From Comamonas sp. BIGb0152 (GTDB lineage Bacteria; Pseudomonadota; Gammaproteobacteria; Burkholderiales; Burkholderiaceae_C): a DNA stretch of 64,000 nt. Shown here in pieces: positions 7,611-16,143 of this stretch. The translations under genes and the position numbers were made by a program. The stretch covers positions 620,001 through 684,000 of the forward strand of contig NZ_JANUDY010000001.1 in NCBI RefSeq assembly GCF_024809975.1, in the 5' to 3' direction. Under the pieces are notes generated by a model. That model saw only the letters and a program-made list of their open reading frames with translations, had not been told where the DNA came from and searched no databases. Each line of letters begins with the position of its first letter. Within the stretch, counting starts at the first letter, position 1.

Positions 7611-9728
7611 TTAACGCATTTCACCGCGGTCTGAAATCATCTTCGGAGTGATGAACACCAGCATCTCGCGCTTTTCCGATTCTCGAACATTGCTCTTGAA
7701 CAGGTTCCCAAGCACCGGTACATCGCCCAACAATGGAATTTTATTGGTAGTCTGTGTCTCTGAGAGCTCGAAAATACCGCCAATCACCACGGTCCCGCCA
7801 TTTTCCACCAAGACCTGGGTCTTGATGTGCTTGGTATCGATTGCAGGACCCGCAGAAGTGTTAGCACCTTGGGAGTCCTTGGAGACATCCAGATCCAGGA
7901 TGATGCTGCCTTCTGGCGTGATCTGGGGCACCACCTCAAGCTTCAGCACCGCCTTTTTGAATTCCACCGTGGTCGCGCCATTCTGAGCCGAGTTCTGGTA
8001 TGGAATTTCCGTACCTTGTTCGATCAGGGCCTTGGTCTGGTCAGCCGTAATCAAGCGGGGGCTGGAGACAATCTTGCCCTTGCCATCGGCCTCCATCGCT
8101 GACAGTTCCAGCGCCAAAAAGCGGTTGGCGGCCGAATTGAAAATAGACAGTGCAAAAGAGCCACTGCCGCCACCGGTGGACAGCACCGCAGGCAGATTGA
8201 CAAAGTTTCCCGTCGAGGTATTGGTACCACCCATACCCGTGGTTCCGACGGCATTGTCGTAGCTGGTACCAAAGCCAACCCGGTTACCGCCACCGATGCC
8301 GTAGCCGCCATCGCCGCCATTGGCGGCGCGCATATCGCCACCGCCCAAGCGCACGCCCAGCGCACGGCCAAAGGTATCGCGCGCCTCCACAATGCGCGCC
8401 TCGATCAGCACCTGGCGCACAGGAATATCCAAGGTCACCAGCAGGCGTCGGAACTCCTCCAGCTTTGCGGGCACATCGGTCACAAACAGCTGGTTGGTGC
8501 GGGGCTCGGCAATGGCCGATCCGCGCGCTGTCAGAAAGCGGCTCTGGGTACCGCCCGTACCACCACCGCCGCCGGAACTGGCGGTAATTTGCTTGAGCAG
8601 CTCAGTCGCCTTGGCGTAATTCAGCTGGTAGGCCTGGGTCTGCAGCGGCGTTTTCTCTTCAAGCTTGGCGACCGCATCAAAGTCCTTCTGGATGCGCTCG
8701 TCAATTTCGTCCTTGGGTGCAATCCACAGCACGGTGCCGGATTTGCGCATGCCCAGACCCTTGGCATCCAGAATGATCTGCAAGGCCTGGTCCCAGGGAA
8801 CATCCTTGAGACGCAGGGTCAGCGCGCCATTGACGGTGTCCGAGGTAACAATATTGAAGTTGGTGAAATCGGCAATCACCTGCAACAGCGAGCGCACCTC
8901 GATGTTCTGGAAGCTCAGCGAGAGCTTTTCACCGGTAAACGATCCCGAGGAGCCAAGCTTGTTTGGATCCGTCTTGCGCTGACGCACTTCCACCACGAAC
9001 TGGTTGTCGCTCTGGTAGGCGCTGTGTTCCCATTCGCCCGTGTTTTTCAGCTGCACAAACACAGTGCTGCCTGCCTGGCGCGACGAGATCATGCCGACCG
9101 GTGTGCCGAAATCAGCCACATCCAGCTTGCGGCGCAGGGCCTCGGGCAGCAAGGTGTGCTGCAACTCCAGGGTCAGGCCATCAGCTTGCTTGGAGATGTT
9201 TACGCCCACCTTGTTGTTGGGCAAGGTCATGACCAGGCGCCCCGCCCCGTCGGAGCCACGGCGGAAATCCAGGTCCGACAGCGGCTGGGAGAAGTTATTG
9301 CCGTCTTCAGCGAACTGGGTGTTCTGCGCATTGGCCGTGGCCACTGCCTTGGCGGCGGGCTCCAGGGACACTAGCAGATCGCTGCCACTGATCTCCGTCT
9401 TGTAGGTGGTGCTTTCCTTGAGGTTCAGCACCACGCGCGCCTTGGTGTCTGTCTCGACCACATTCAAAGAGCGCAAATTACCCTGGTTGAGTTCTAGGCG
9501 GTTGTTCGGCAAGGAACTTTTGTACCCAGGCAGATCGAGCACCACGCGTGCTGGCGATTGGATGCTGAAGGTCTCTGGCAAAACCAGTGGTGCGCCTTCG
9601 GTTTCGATCTTGACCAGCTCGACGCCATCACGCACGAGGGTCGAGACTTTGTTGATCCGCCCCTGTGCCGATGCCCAGGATGGCAGCAATAGGGCCACCA
9701 ATGGTATTAATACGCTGAATTTCTTCAT
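7611..9728 (-). CDS. pilQ: Type IV pilus outer-membrane secretin
   Basis: PilQ forms the outer-membrane ring through which type IV pili pass. The 705-residue protein has a Sec signal peptide (cleavage near WASAQ-G, residue 22), two N-terminal AMIN-type domains (about 25-120 and 145-235, implicated in peptidoglycan binding), a secretin/TonB short domain (about 268-335, beginning LSLSFQNIEVRSLLQVIAD), an N1-type domain containing EPRTNQLFVTDVP, and the C-terminal secretin core (VLIEARIVEA through VPVLGNLFKS). Glycine-rich loops occur at about residue 390 and in the core near GGDGGYGIGGG. Its ATG overlaps the pilP stop (ATGA), consistent with co-translation of the alignment complex and secretin. 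Confidence 0.97.
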   Translation of the reverse strand: MKKFSVLIPLVALLLPSWASAQGRINKVSTLVRDGVELVKIETEGAPLVLPETFSIQSPARVVLDLPGYKSSLPNNRLELNQGNLRSLNVVETDTKARVVLNLKESTTYKTEISGSDLLVSLEPAAKAVATANAQNTQFAEDGNNFSQPLSDLDFRRGSDGAGRLVMTLPNNKVGVNISKQADGLTLELQHTLLPEALRRKLDVADFGTPVGMISSRQAGSTVFVQLKNTGEWEHSAYQSDNQFVVEVRQRKTDPNKLGSSGSFTGEKLSLSFQNIEVRSLLQVIADFTNFNIVTSDTVNGALTLRLKDVPWDQALQIILDAKGLGMRKSGTVLWIAPKDEIDERIQKDFDAVAKLEEKTPLQTQAYQLNYAKATELLKQITASSGGGGGTGGTQSRFLTARGSAIAEPRTNQLFVTDVPAKLEEFRRLLVTLDIPVRQVLIEARIVEARDTFGRALGVRLGGGDMRAANGGDGGYGIGGGNRVGFGTSYDNAVGTTGMGGTNTSTGNFVNLPAVLSTGGGSGSFALSIFNSAANRFLALELSAMEADGKGKIVSSPRLITADQTKALIEQGTEIPYQNSAQNGATTVEFKKAVLKLEVVPQITPEGSIILDLDVSKDSQGANTSAGPAIDTKHIKTQVLVENGGTVVIGGIFELSETQTTNKIPLLGDVPVLGNLFKSNVRESEKREMLVFITPKMISDRGEMR

Positions 9729-10270
9729 TTTTTGGCCTCCTGCAGCTCAAGCACTGCATCTCTCTCTATCCATTCACCTACGCCGTCCTGCACGATCTCA
9801 CGCAGGGTGATCGCGCTGTCGCTGATGCTTTTTATCTTTCCGTAGTTCTGGCCCATGTACATGCCCTTGCTGACTTGGTAGATCAGGCTATCGGCCTTGA
9901 CCAGGGCCACATCCTGCGAACCTTTTCTCAAGAAGCCCACCATCGAGATGGTGTCCAGAGGAAGCGACTCGAGCTGTTCTTTGCGCCGGGCACGCTCGGG
10001 TGCCACCAGTGCATCCGAGATGGTGGCGGGTGCACTAGCGCTCCCGCCCAGCAACGCCGCCAGCCGCTCCTTGCTGAACGGGTCCAACGTGGCACTGGCC
10101 AGGTAGCCTTGCGGCACAAATTCCTTGGGGGCGGTAATGGGCTTGACCGCGGGTCGGGTGCTGGCCTGCTCCTGCTGCATCCACTGCTGCAGGTTATCGC
10201 CCTCGTCACTACAAGCCGTCAGCAGCGATAGCGCCAGCGCAGCGCCTATCCATTTAGACAATGTATGCAT
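9725..10270 (-). CDS. pilP: Type IV pilus assembly lipoprotein PilP
   Basis: The 181-residue protein has a lipoprotein signal peptide (lipobox LLTAC, Cys20) and a long flexible region, then the C-terminal beta-domain typical of PilP (ERARRKEQLESLPLDTISMVGFL and YQVSKGMYMGQNYGKI). PilP is an inner-membrane-anchored periplasmic lipoprotein that links the PilN/PilO pair to the secretin PilQ. It lies between pilO (8 bp upstream) and pilQ (4-bp overlap), the universal order of this operon. Confidence 0.95.
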   Translation of the reverse strand: MHTLSKWIGAALALSLLTACSDEGDNLQQWMQQEQASTRPAVKPITAPKEFVPQGYLASATLDPFSKERLAALLGGSASAPATISDALVAPERARRKEQLESLPLDTISMVGFLRKGSQDVALVKADSLIYQVSKGMYMGQNYGKIKSISDSAITLREIVQDGVGEWIERDAVLELQEAKK

Positions 10271-10278
10271 ATCCCACC

Positions 10279-10953
10279 CTACTTCTTCCCTTTTTGTTTG
10301 GACTTCGCAGCTTGCTGCTCTTGGAGCTCTTGCGGATCCAAATAGCGGAAGGTTCTGGCCGTGGCGTTCAGCGCCAAGGTGGCGCTGTCCTTGTTGGCGG
10401 GTGCCAGCGCGATATTGTTCAGGGTCACAATGCGCGAGAGATTGGCGACGTCAGCCGCAAAGAAACCGATATCGTGGTACTTGCCATTCACCTTCAAGGT
10501 AATGGGCAACTCGGCATAGTAGTCCCTGACCACCGTCTGCCCTGGCTTGAACAGGTCAAACTGCAGGCTGCGGCCAATGCCTGCCTGGTTGATATCGGAC
10601 AGCAGCGCTGCCATCTCCGCCTTGCTGGGCAACTGCTTTTCCAGCTGGGTCACGTACTGCAGCACCTGCTCGCGCTGCTTGCGCAGCGCATCGAGGTTGA
10701 CGGCCTTGCGCAAACGGGTCTTGTAGTCTTCCTTGAGTTTGAGCTCTTGGGCCTGCGAGGCGGTCAACTCGTCCTCAAAATTGCTCAGGTAGGCATACCA
10801 GCCCAGGCCAATCACCAAGGCCGCAATGAACAGCAACAAGACCGCACGAGGTGCGGCCGGCCATACGGAGGGGTCCTTGGGATCGAGGTTTTGAAACTGG
10901 CGCTGAAAGCTCTTCAACGCCTCTCCCGCTTGGATATTTTTTTTTGTAGCCAT
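10279..10953 (-). CDS. pilO: Type IV pilus inner-membrane protein PilO
   Basis: The 224-residue bitopic protein has a short cytoplasmic N-terminus, one transmembrane helix (about residues 37-56, VLLLFIAALVIGLGWYAYL), a coiled-coil stretch rich in Glu/Lys (about 57-105) and a periplasmic ferredoxin-like domain. PilO pairs with PilN to form the alignment subcomplex connecting the cytoplasmic ATPase ring to the secretin. A Lys/Gln-rich tail ends the protein. pilN ends 8 bp upstream. Confidence 0.95.
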   Translation of the reverse strand: MATKKNIQAGEALKSFQRQFQNLDPKDPSVWPAAPRAVLLLFIAALVIGLGWYAYLSNFEDELTASQAQELKLKEDYKTRLRKAVNLDALRKQREQVLQYVTQLEKQLPSKAEMAALLSDINQAGIGRSLQFDLFKPGQTVVRDYYAELPITLKVNGKYHDIGFFAADVANLSRIVTLNNIALAPANKDSATLALNATARTFRYLDPQELQEQQAAKSKQKGKK

Positions 10954-10961
10954 GATCGCCC

Positions 10962-11564
10962 TTACTTTTTCAGACCCTGAGCGTTATTGGCCTGCTCCAC
11001 ATCGCTGGAGCGCACCAGGCCAAAGCGCAGGTTAAAGCCGGCAACCCGCTTTCTTTCCTTGGCATTGACCTGGGTGGTGGTACCCACCACTTCGACCAGC
11101 TCGGGCTTGGACAGCCAAGGCGTCTTGGTCGCCAGGCTGTTGAGCAATTCGGAGACGCGCTCGTTCGATTGCGCAATGCCCTGGATCTGCACTGTCTGCT
11201 CTTGCTGCTTGAGGCTTTCGATATAAACACCGTCGGGCAACTGCAGCACCAGCTCATTGAGCAAATGCACGGGCAGATTGCGGTCGGACTGGAGGTCCTC
11301 CACGGCCTTCTGCCGGGCCTTGAGTGCGGCAATTTCCGCATCAATCTTGGCCACATCGGCGATCTTCACATCCAGGGCCTTGATCTCACGGTTCAGCAGC
11401 GCATTGCGCTCGCCTTGCAGATCGATCTTGTACTGGTAAAACATGTAAACGGCACCACAGACCACGGCACCCACCAGGGCAGCGGCCACCATCGATGCCT
11501 GGAAACTCTCTTTGCGCTTCTTGCGCGCCACCTCGCGGTGCGGCAGCAGGTTGATCAAGATCAT
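10962..11564 (-). CDS. pilN: Type IV pilus inner-membrane protein PilN
   Basis: The 200-residue protein begins MILINLLPHREVARKKRK, the conserved PilN cytoplasmic peptide (INLLPHR) that docks into PilM. A transmembrane helix follows (about residues 27-45), then a coiled coil and a periplasmic domain with YIESLKQQEQTVQIQGIAQS. Its ATG overlaps the pilM stop (ATGA). With PilM, PilO and PilP it forms the inner-membrane assembly platform. Confidence 0.96.
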   Translation of the reverse strand: MILINLLPHREVARKKRKESFQASMVAAALVGAVVCGAVYMFYQYKIDLQGERNALLNREIKALDVKIADVAKIDAEIAALKARQKAVEDLQSDRNLPVHLLNELVLQLPDGVYIESLKQQEQTVQIQGIAQSNERVSELLNSLATKTPWLSKPELVEVVGTTTQVNAKERKRVAGFNLRFGLVRSSDVEQANNAQGLKK

Positions 11565-12640
11565 GCGGCATACCTCCGCAGCGCCAGACCACAGGCCGTC
11601 AGGTAGGTGGTGAAGTCCTTGCTCTTGCTGCGCGAGCGCACCGCCGCATCCATCACCATGTCCTCAAACGGGTTGGCGGCAGACGCCGCAAAACCGGTCG
11701 CGTCAATCACCGCATCTGTCAAACCGCTCAGCACGGCCGAGCCGCCTGCCAGCAAAATATGGTCAATGCGGTTGTGTGGCGTGCTGGTAAAGAAGAACTG
11801 CAAAGCGCGGTTGATCTCCTGCCCGATGCTTTCCACAAAGGGCTTGAGAACGACTTGCTTGTAGTCGCCAGGCAGGTCGTTGCCCCGTTTTTTCTGCTCG
11901 GCTTCTTCTTGCGAGAAGCCGTACTGGCGCATGATCATCTGCGTGAGTTGACCACCATTGAAAGACTGGTCACGCTCGTAGATCACCTGGTTGTTATGGA
12001 TGATCTGCAAGAAAGAGGCACTGCCACCGATTTCAAAAATGGCAATGAAGGCATCCTTGCCCTTGCTGGGCATATTGCCGATCAGGCGTCTGGCGGCCAG
12101 CGCGGTGGCATTGGACTCGATCTCCAGCACCACCGGCTTGAGGCCTGCCGCTTCAGCCAAACCTTGGCGGTCCTGCACCGTTTCCTTGCGTGCTGCGGCG
12201 ATCAGAACATCCACATCACCCACCGAATTGGCGGATGGGCCAATGACATAAAAATCCAGATTCACCTCATCGAGGGAAAATGGTATGTATTGGTTAGCTT
12301 CTGATTCAACTTGAAACTCCATCTCGAGCTCCGAAAGCCCAGATGGAAGCACGATTTTCTTCTGAATCACGGCAGAAAGCGGCAAAGCCAGCGCTGCTTG
12401 TTTGGTGCGCGTACCGCTTTTTTTGACCAGACGGCGCAAAGAATCGGCCACCTCATCAAAGCGTTCGATGCCCGACTCAGTCACCCAGCCAGGCTCCAGC
12501 AGCTCTTGTGCACAGCGTTCAACCACATATTGACCACTGCCACTCCTCCCCAATTCAACCAACTTGATGCTCGACGCGCTCACATCTATCCCAAGCAGGC
12601 TAGGCGGCTGGCGTCGGAACAAAGATCCCATTGAGACCAA
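11561..12640 (-). CDS. pilM: Type IV pilus actin-like ATPase PilM
   Basis: PilM is a cytoplasmic actin/FtsA-fold protein that binds nucleotide and the PilN N-terminus. The phosphate-1 loop reads LLGIDVSASSIKLVEL, and later blocks are AIFEIGG and ILLAGGSAVLSGL. The start is ambiguous. An ATG at 12631 gives MGSLFRRQPP with the ribosome binding site 15 nt away, whereas a TTG at 12640 sits 6 nt behind a strong GGGAGGAG site. I give the TTG start (359 residues) because of the spacing; the ATG form would be 356. It heads the pilMNOPQ operon, diverging from the PBP1A gene across about 260 bp. Confidence 0.93.
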   Translation of the reverse strand: MVSMGSLFRRQPPSLLGIDVSASSIKLVELGRSGSGQYVVERCAQELLEPGWVTESGIERFDEVADSLRRLVKKSGTRTKQAALALPLSAVIQKKIVLPSGLSELEMEFQVESEANQYIPFSLDEVNLDFYVIGPSANSVGDVDVLIAAARKETVQDRQGLAEAAGLKPVVLEIESNATALAARRLIGNMPSKGKDAFIAIFEIGGSASFLQIIHNNQVIYERDQSFNGGQLTQMIMRQYGFSQEEAEQKKRGNDLPGDYKQVVLKPFVESIGQEINRALQFFFTSTPHNRIDHILLAGGSAVLSGLTDAVIDATGFAASAANPFEDMVMDAAVRSRSKSKDFTTYLTACGLALRRYAA

Positions 12641-12901
12641 GATGGGCTCCTCCCTAATTTGCTCTATATTGAGCTACAAAACTTAACACCCCCTATGAAT
12701 GCTATCAGCAAGATAGTCGCGCAGCAAAGAACCGCCTGCTGCTAGTCCCAATTCGTTGTCAAAACAATACGATACAAGGGATACATTGGGCGCTGCATGA
12801 CGTTTGTCACAAGCTAATTCAAAGCAGGCGCTTTCCACACGGTCAGCAGCTGCGTGATAGCATCCCCCGCTTATGCAAGCTCATCTCGACGGTCTGACCC
12901 T

Positions 12902-15298
12902 ATGAATCCAGACGCTCCGATTTCACGCAGAACGCCTGAAAAATCTCCCGCCAAGCAGCCCAAGCAAGCCCAGCCATCCAGCTTCGCCAACAAGGCGCTG
13001 AAATTCTTTGGCTGGCTGCTGGCCCTGCTCGTCGCCGCTGCGATTGCGGGTGCTGCCGTGGTTGCCGTGGGCTTGGCCATGGCCTACCCCAACCTGCCCG
13101 ATGTCTCCGAGCTGGCCGACTACCGCCCCAAGCTGCCGATGCGAGTCTACTCGTCCGAAGGCGCGTTGCTGGGGGAATTTGGCGAAGAACGCCGCAATTT
13201 GACGCCCATCAACGAAATCCCCAAAGTGATGGTCGATGCGGTGCTGGCCATCGAGGACACGCGTTTCTTTGAGCACAGCGGCGTGGACTACAAGGGCATG
13301 GCGCGTGCCCTGCTTGCCAACCTGGGGCGCGAAAAGGCCCAGGGCGCCTCCACGATCACGATGCAGGTGGCCCGGAACGTTTATCTGTCGTCTGAAAAAA
13401 CCTATACCCGCAAGATATACGAGATTCTGCTGACCTTGAAGCTGGAGCATGCACTGAGCAAGAACCAGATCCTGGAAATCTACATGAACCAGATCTACCT
13501 GGGCAACCGGGCCTATGGTTTCTCCGCCGCGTCCGAGACCTACTTCGGCAAGCCGCTCAAGGATGTCACCGTGGCGGAAGCGGCCATGCTCGCCGGCCTG
13601 CCCAAGGCACCCTCGGCCTACAACCCGATCAGCAACCCCAAGCGCGCCCGCATCCGCCAGCTCTACATCATTGACCGCATGGAAGAGAACCGGTTCATCA
13701 CACCGGCCCAGGCCAGCCAGGCGCGCGAAGAGCCTTTGAAGATCCGCTCCAGCTATGCAGACAACCGAGTTCATGCCGAATATGTGGCCGAGATGGCACG
13801 CCAGCTGATCTTTGCGCAGTACGGCAGCGAGGCCTACACCCGCGGCCTGAATGTCTACACCACCTTGATCGCCAGCGACCAGGAGACCGCCTACGATGCA
13901 CTGCGCAAAGGCATCATGGACTACGAAAAGCGCCAACATTACCGTGGCCCCGAGAAGTTCATCAGCCTGCCCGCTGCTGGACAGGAACGCGATGAGGCGA
14001 TTGACGAGGTGCTGGCCCAGCACCCCGACAACGGCAACATCCTGTCCGCCGTTGTGCTGGAGGCGAGTGCACGCAAGGTGGTGGTCATCCGGGCTGACGG
14101 TGACCCGATCAGCATTAGTGGCGATGGCCTCAAACCCGTGCAGTCGGGCTTGAGCGACAAAGCCCCGCCCAACACCAAGCTGCGCCCCGGTGCCGTGGTG
14201 CGCATCATGGAGACCGCCAAGAAAACCTGGGAGCTGACCCAGCTGCCCGAGGTCGAAGGCGCTTTTGTCTCACTTGATCCCCGCAGTGGCGCGATCAAGG
14301 CGCTGGTCGGTGGTTTCGATTTTGACAAGAACAAGTTCAACCATGTCACCCAGGCCTGGCGCCAGCCGGGCTCCAGCTTCAAGCCCTTTATCTACTCTGC
14401 GGCCCTGGAGAAGGGCTTCTCGCCCACAACCGTCATCAACGACGCACCCTTGAGCTTTCCGGGCTCGGCGGGCCAACAACCCTGGGAGCCCAAAAACTCC
14501 GACGGCCGCTTTGATGGCCCGATGACCATGCGCCAGGCACTGGCGCGCTCCAAAAACCTGGTGACCATCCGCGTGATGCAGTCCGTCGGCCCGAAAAAGG
14601 CGCAAGAGTGGGTCACCAAGTTCGGCTTTGATGCCGACAAGCAGCCGCCCTACCTGCCCATGGCCTTGGGCGCAGGCTCGGTCACCCCGATGCAGATGGT
14701 GGCCGGCTATTCGGTGTTCGCCAACGGCGGGCACCGGGTCAATCCCTATCTGATTGCGAAGATCACCGACCACCGAGGCAATGTGCTGTCTGAATTCACG
14801 CCGCCAAGTGTGGAAGACCTGCCCCGCGCCATCGACGCCCGCAATGCCTTCATCATGGACTCCCTGCTGCAAGATGTGGCCCGCTACGGCACGGCCGCCA
14901 AGGCCCAGGCCCAACTCAAACGCCCGGACATTTATGGCAAGACCGGCACCACCAATGACTCTGTCGACGCCTGGTTTGCCGGCTTTCAGCCCACCAATGC
15001 GGCAGTCGTCTGGATGGGCTATGACAACCCACGCAGCCTGGGCGCGCGCGAATATGGGGGCGGCCTGAGCCTGCCTATCTGGATCAACTACATGCAGCAT
15101 GCCCTCAAAGGCGTGCCGGTGGCCCAGATGACGCCGCCCAGCGGCCTCGTCAACCAAGGCGGCGACTGGTATTACGAAGAGTACGCACGCAGCGCTCCCA
15201 ACCTGGGCCTGGATTCACCCGCATCCACGGCAGGTACCATGGTGCCGCCACCCAATGCCGAAGAGCGCAACAAGATTCTGGATCTGTTCCGCAACTGA
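12902..15298 (+). CDS. mrcA: Penicillin-binding protein 1A (bifunctional transglycosylase/transpeptidase)
   Basis: PBP1A polymerises lipid II and cross-links peptidoglycan. From the ATG (MNPDAPISRRT) the protein is 798 residues; a GTG 48 bp upstream is an alternative. It has a basic Pro/Gln-rich cytoplasmic tail, one transmembrane helix (about residues 37-62), a GT51 domain (EDTRFFEHSGVDYKGMARA with the catalytic Glu near 117, and QGASTITMQVARN), an OB-like linker, and the transpeptidase domain with S-x-x-K (GSSFKPF, near 491), SKN (ARSKNLVT) and KTGTTND near 679. The C-terminus is a short linker. Divergence from pilM is the usual arrangement in gamma- and betaproteobacteria. Confidence 0.95.
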   Translation: MNPDAPISRRTPEKSPAKQPKQAQPSSFANKALKFFGWLLALLVAAAIAGAAVVAVGLAMAYPNLPDVSELADYRPKLPMRVYSSEGALLGEFGEERRNLTPINEIPKVMVDAVLAIEDTRFFEHSGVDYKGMARALLANLGREKAQGASTITMQVARNVYLSSEKTYTRKIYEILLTLKLEHALSKNQILEIYMNQIYLGNRAYGFSAASETYFGKPLKDVTVAEAAMLAGLPKAPSAYNPISNPKRARIRQLYIIDRMEENRFITPAQASQAREEPLKIRSSYADNRVHAEYVAEMARQLIFAQYGSEAYTRGLNVYTTLIASDQETAYDALRKGIMDYEKRQHYRGPEKFISLPAAGQERDEAIDEVLAQHPDNGNILSAVVLEASARKVVVIRADGDPISISGDGLKPVQSGLSDKAPPNTKLRPGAVVRIMETAKKTWELTQLPEVEGAFVSLDPRSGAIKALVGGFDFDKNKFNHVTQAWRQPGSSFKPFIYSAALEKGFSPTTVINDAPLSFPGSAGQQPWEPKNSDGRFDGPMTMRQALARSKNLVTIRVMQSVGPKKAQEWVTKFGFDADKQPPYLPMALGAGSVTPMQMVAGYSVFANGGHRVNPYLIAKITDHRGNVLSEFTPPSVEDLPRAIDARNAFIMDSLLQDVARYGTAAKAQAQLKRPDIYGKTGTTNDSVDAWFAGFQPTNAAVVWMGYDNPRSLGAREYGGGLSLPIWINYMQHALKGVPVAQMTPPSGLVNQGGDWYYEEYARSAPNLGLDSPASTAGTMVPPPNAEERNKILDLFRN

Positions 15299-15318
15299 CA
15301 CAGCGCCCGCACCAAGAC

Positions 15319-15356
15319 AAAAGGCCAGCCCGTATTCGCTACGGACTGGCCTTTTT
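15319..15356. terminator. Bidirectional intrinsic terminator between mrcA and cyaY
   Basis: A long stem (AAAAGGCCAG-CCCGTA paired with TACGG-CTGGCCTTTT, one mismatch) closes a small loop. A-run and T-run flanks allow termination of both converging genes. Confidence 0.88.
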
Positions 15357-15373
15357 ACATGGGCAAACTCGCC

Positions 15374-15703
15374 TCAGGCGCGAAAGACCAGCGCCAAACC
15401 GGACTGGACACTGGCGTCCCGGGTCAGGTCGGCGAAGAAATCATTGCCCGTCTTGGTATCGCGCCATACGCTGCCGTCCCATTTGTAGTGGTAGCCACCG
15501 GATTTGGCTGCCAGCCATACCTCATGCAGGGGCGGCTGCAGATTGACAATGATCTGGCTGCGGTTGGCAAAAACCAAGGTCAGCAAGCCACCCACGCGCT
15601 GGGCGTCAATGTCGGCATCGGTGTCATCGTTGATGCGGTCGCAGGTTTGCTCAACCGCTAGCAAGAGTTTTTCTGCCGCATCCAGGTATTCGAGTTCGTT
15701 CAT
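15374..15703 (-). CDS. cyaY: Frataxin-like iron-sulfur cluster protein CyaY
   Basis: The 109-residue protein has the frataxin pattern: an acidic first helix ([19 protein letters not shown], then [10 protein letters not shown]) and the beta-sheet signature [21 protein letters not shown] followed by GGYHYKW. CyaY binds iron and regulates IscS-dependent Fe-S cluster assembly in the cytoplasm. It starts only 12 bp from the divergent lptM gene, so its promoter must lie inside the lptM coding region. Confidence 0.95.
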   Translation of the reverse strand: MNELEYLDAAEKLLLAVEQTCDRINDDTDADIDAQRVGGLLTLVFANRSQIIVNLQPPLHEVWLAAKSGGYHYKWDGSVWRDTKTGNDFFADLTRDASVQSGLALVFRA

Positions 15704-15739
15704 TACAATGCTTCAATGTGGAGTATTTACCAAATTGTA
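15704..15739. promoter_or_regulatory. Face-to-face -10 elements between cyaY and lptM
   Basis: On the plus strand TACAAT (15704-15709) lies 7 nt before the lptM ATG. On the minus strand another TACAAT (plus coordinates 15734-15739) lies about 30 nt upstream of the cyaY ATG, with a 4/6 match to a -35 box (GTGGCA) 17 nt further upstream. No -35 box is clear for the lptM side. Promoter calls by eye only. Confidence 0.4.
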
Positions 15740-15931
15740 TGCAGGACCATTGTCCTTGCCACCGGTGCGGCACTCTTGGCCGCTTGCGGCCAGCGCGGGC
15801 CGCTGTACCTGCCAACCGAGCCTGCTGCCGCCAACCGGGCAACATTGCCACAAACCTTGGACCCCAGCGCGCCAGACCGGCCTGAGCCTCAGCTCCAGCC
15901 CTCCCCCGTGATGCAGCCGGCCAAACCCTAG
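15716..15931 (+). CDS. lptM: LptM (YifL-type) small outer-membrane lipoprotein
   Basis: The 71-residue protein has a lipoprotein signal peptide with lipobox LLAAC (Cys24) followed directly by GQRGPLYLP, the hallmark of the YifL/LptM family. Known LptM promotes maturation of the LptDE lipopolysaccharide translocon. The rest is a Pro/Ala-rich tail without structure. The gene is divergent from cyaY, as in many proteobacteria, but the usual downstream partner lysA is absent here: the next 212 bp hold no convincing gene, and a metallo-beta-lactamase-fold gene follows. Confidence 0.85.
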   Translation: MWSIYQIVCRTIVLATGAALLAACGQRGPLYLPTEPAAANRATLPQTLDPSAPDRPEPQLQPSPVMQPAKP

Positions 15932-16143
15932 TGCCCGCCTGGGCCTGCGCGCGAAACGCGGTCTCCCGCGATCCGCGTTCATGCCCTTGGCCAAGGGCGC
16001 TGCAGCGGGGCCCAGCGCCAGCGCCAGCGCCCGCTGTATGCGCTGTGCGGGCCACCAGCCCGCATCCTTGATCCATCTCAAGGTCCAGCCCACTACACCC
16101 CGTTACAGTCACGCCCGTTGCAATTGATAAGTGGGCGTAAGCG

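Noticed and set aside
15713-16093. Minus-strand 126-codon frame opposite lptM and the following gap
   Set aside because: No domain, Arg/Gly-rich, overlaps the certain lptM gene and its promoter region.
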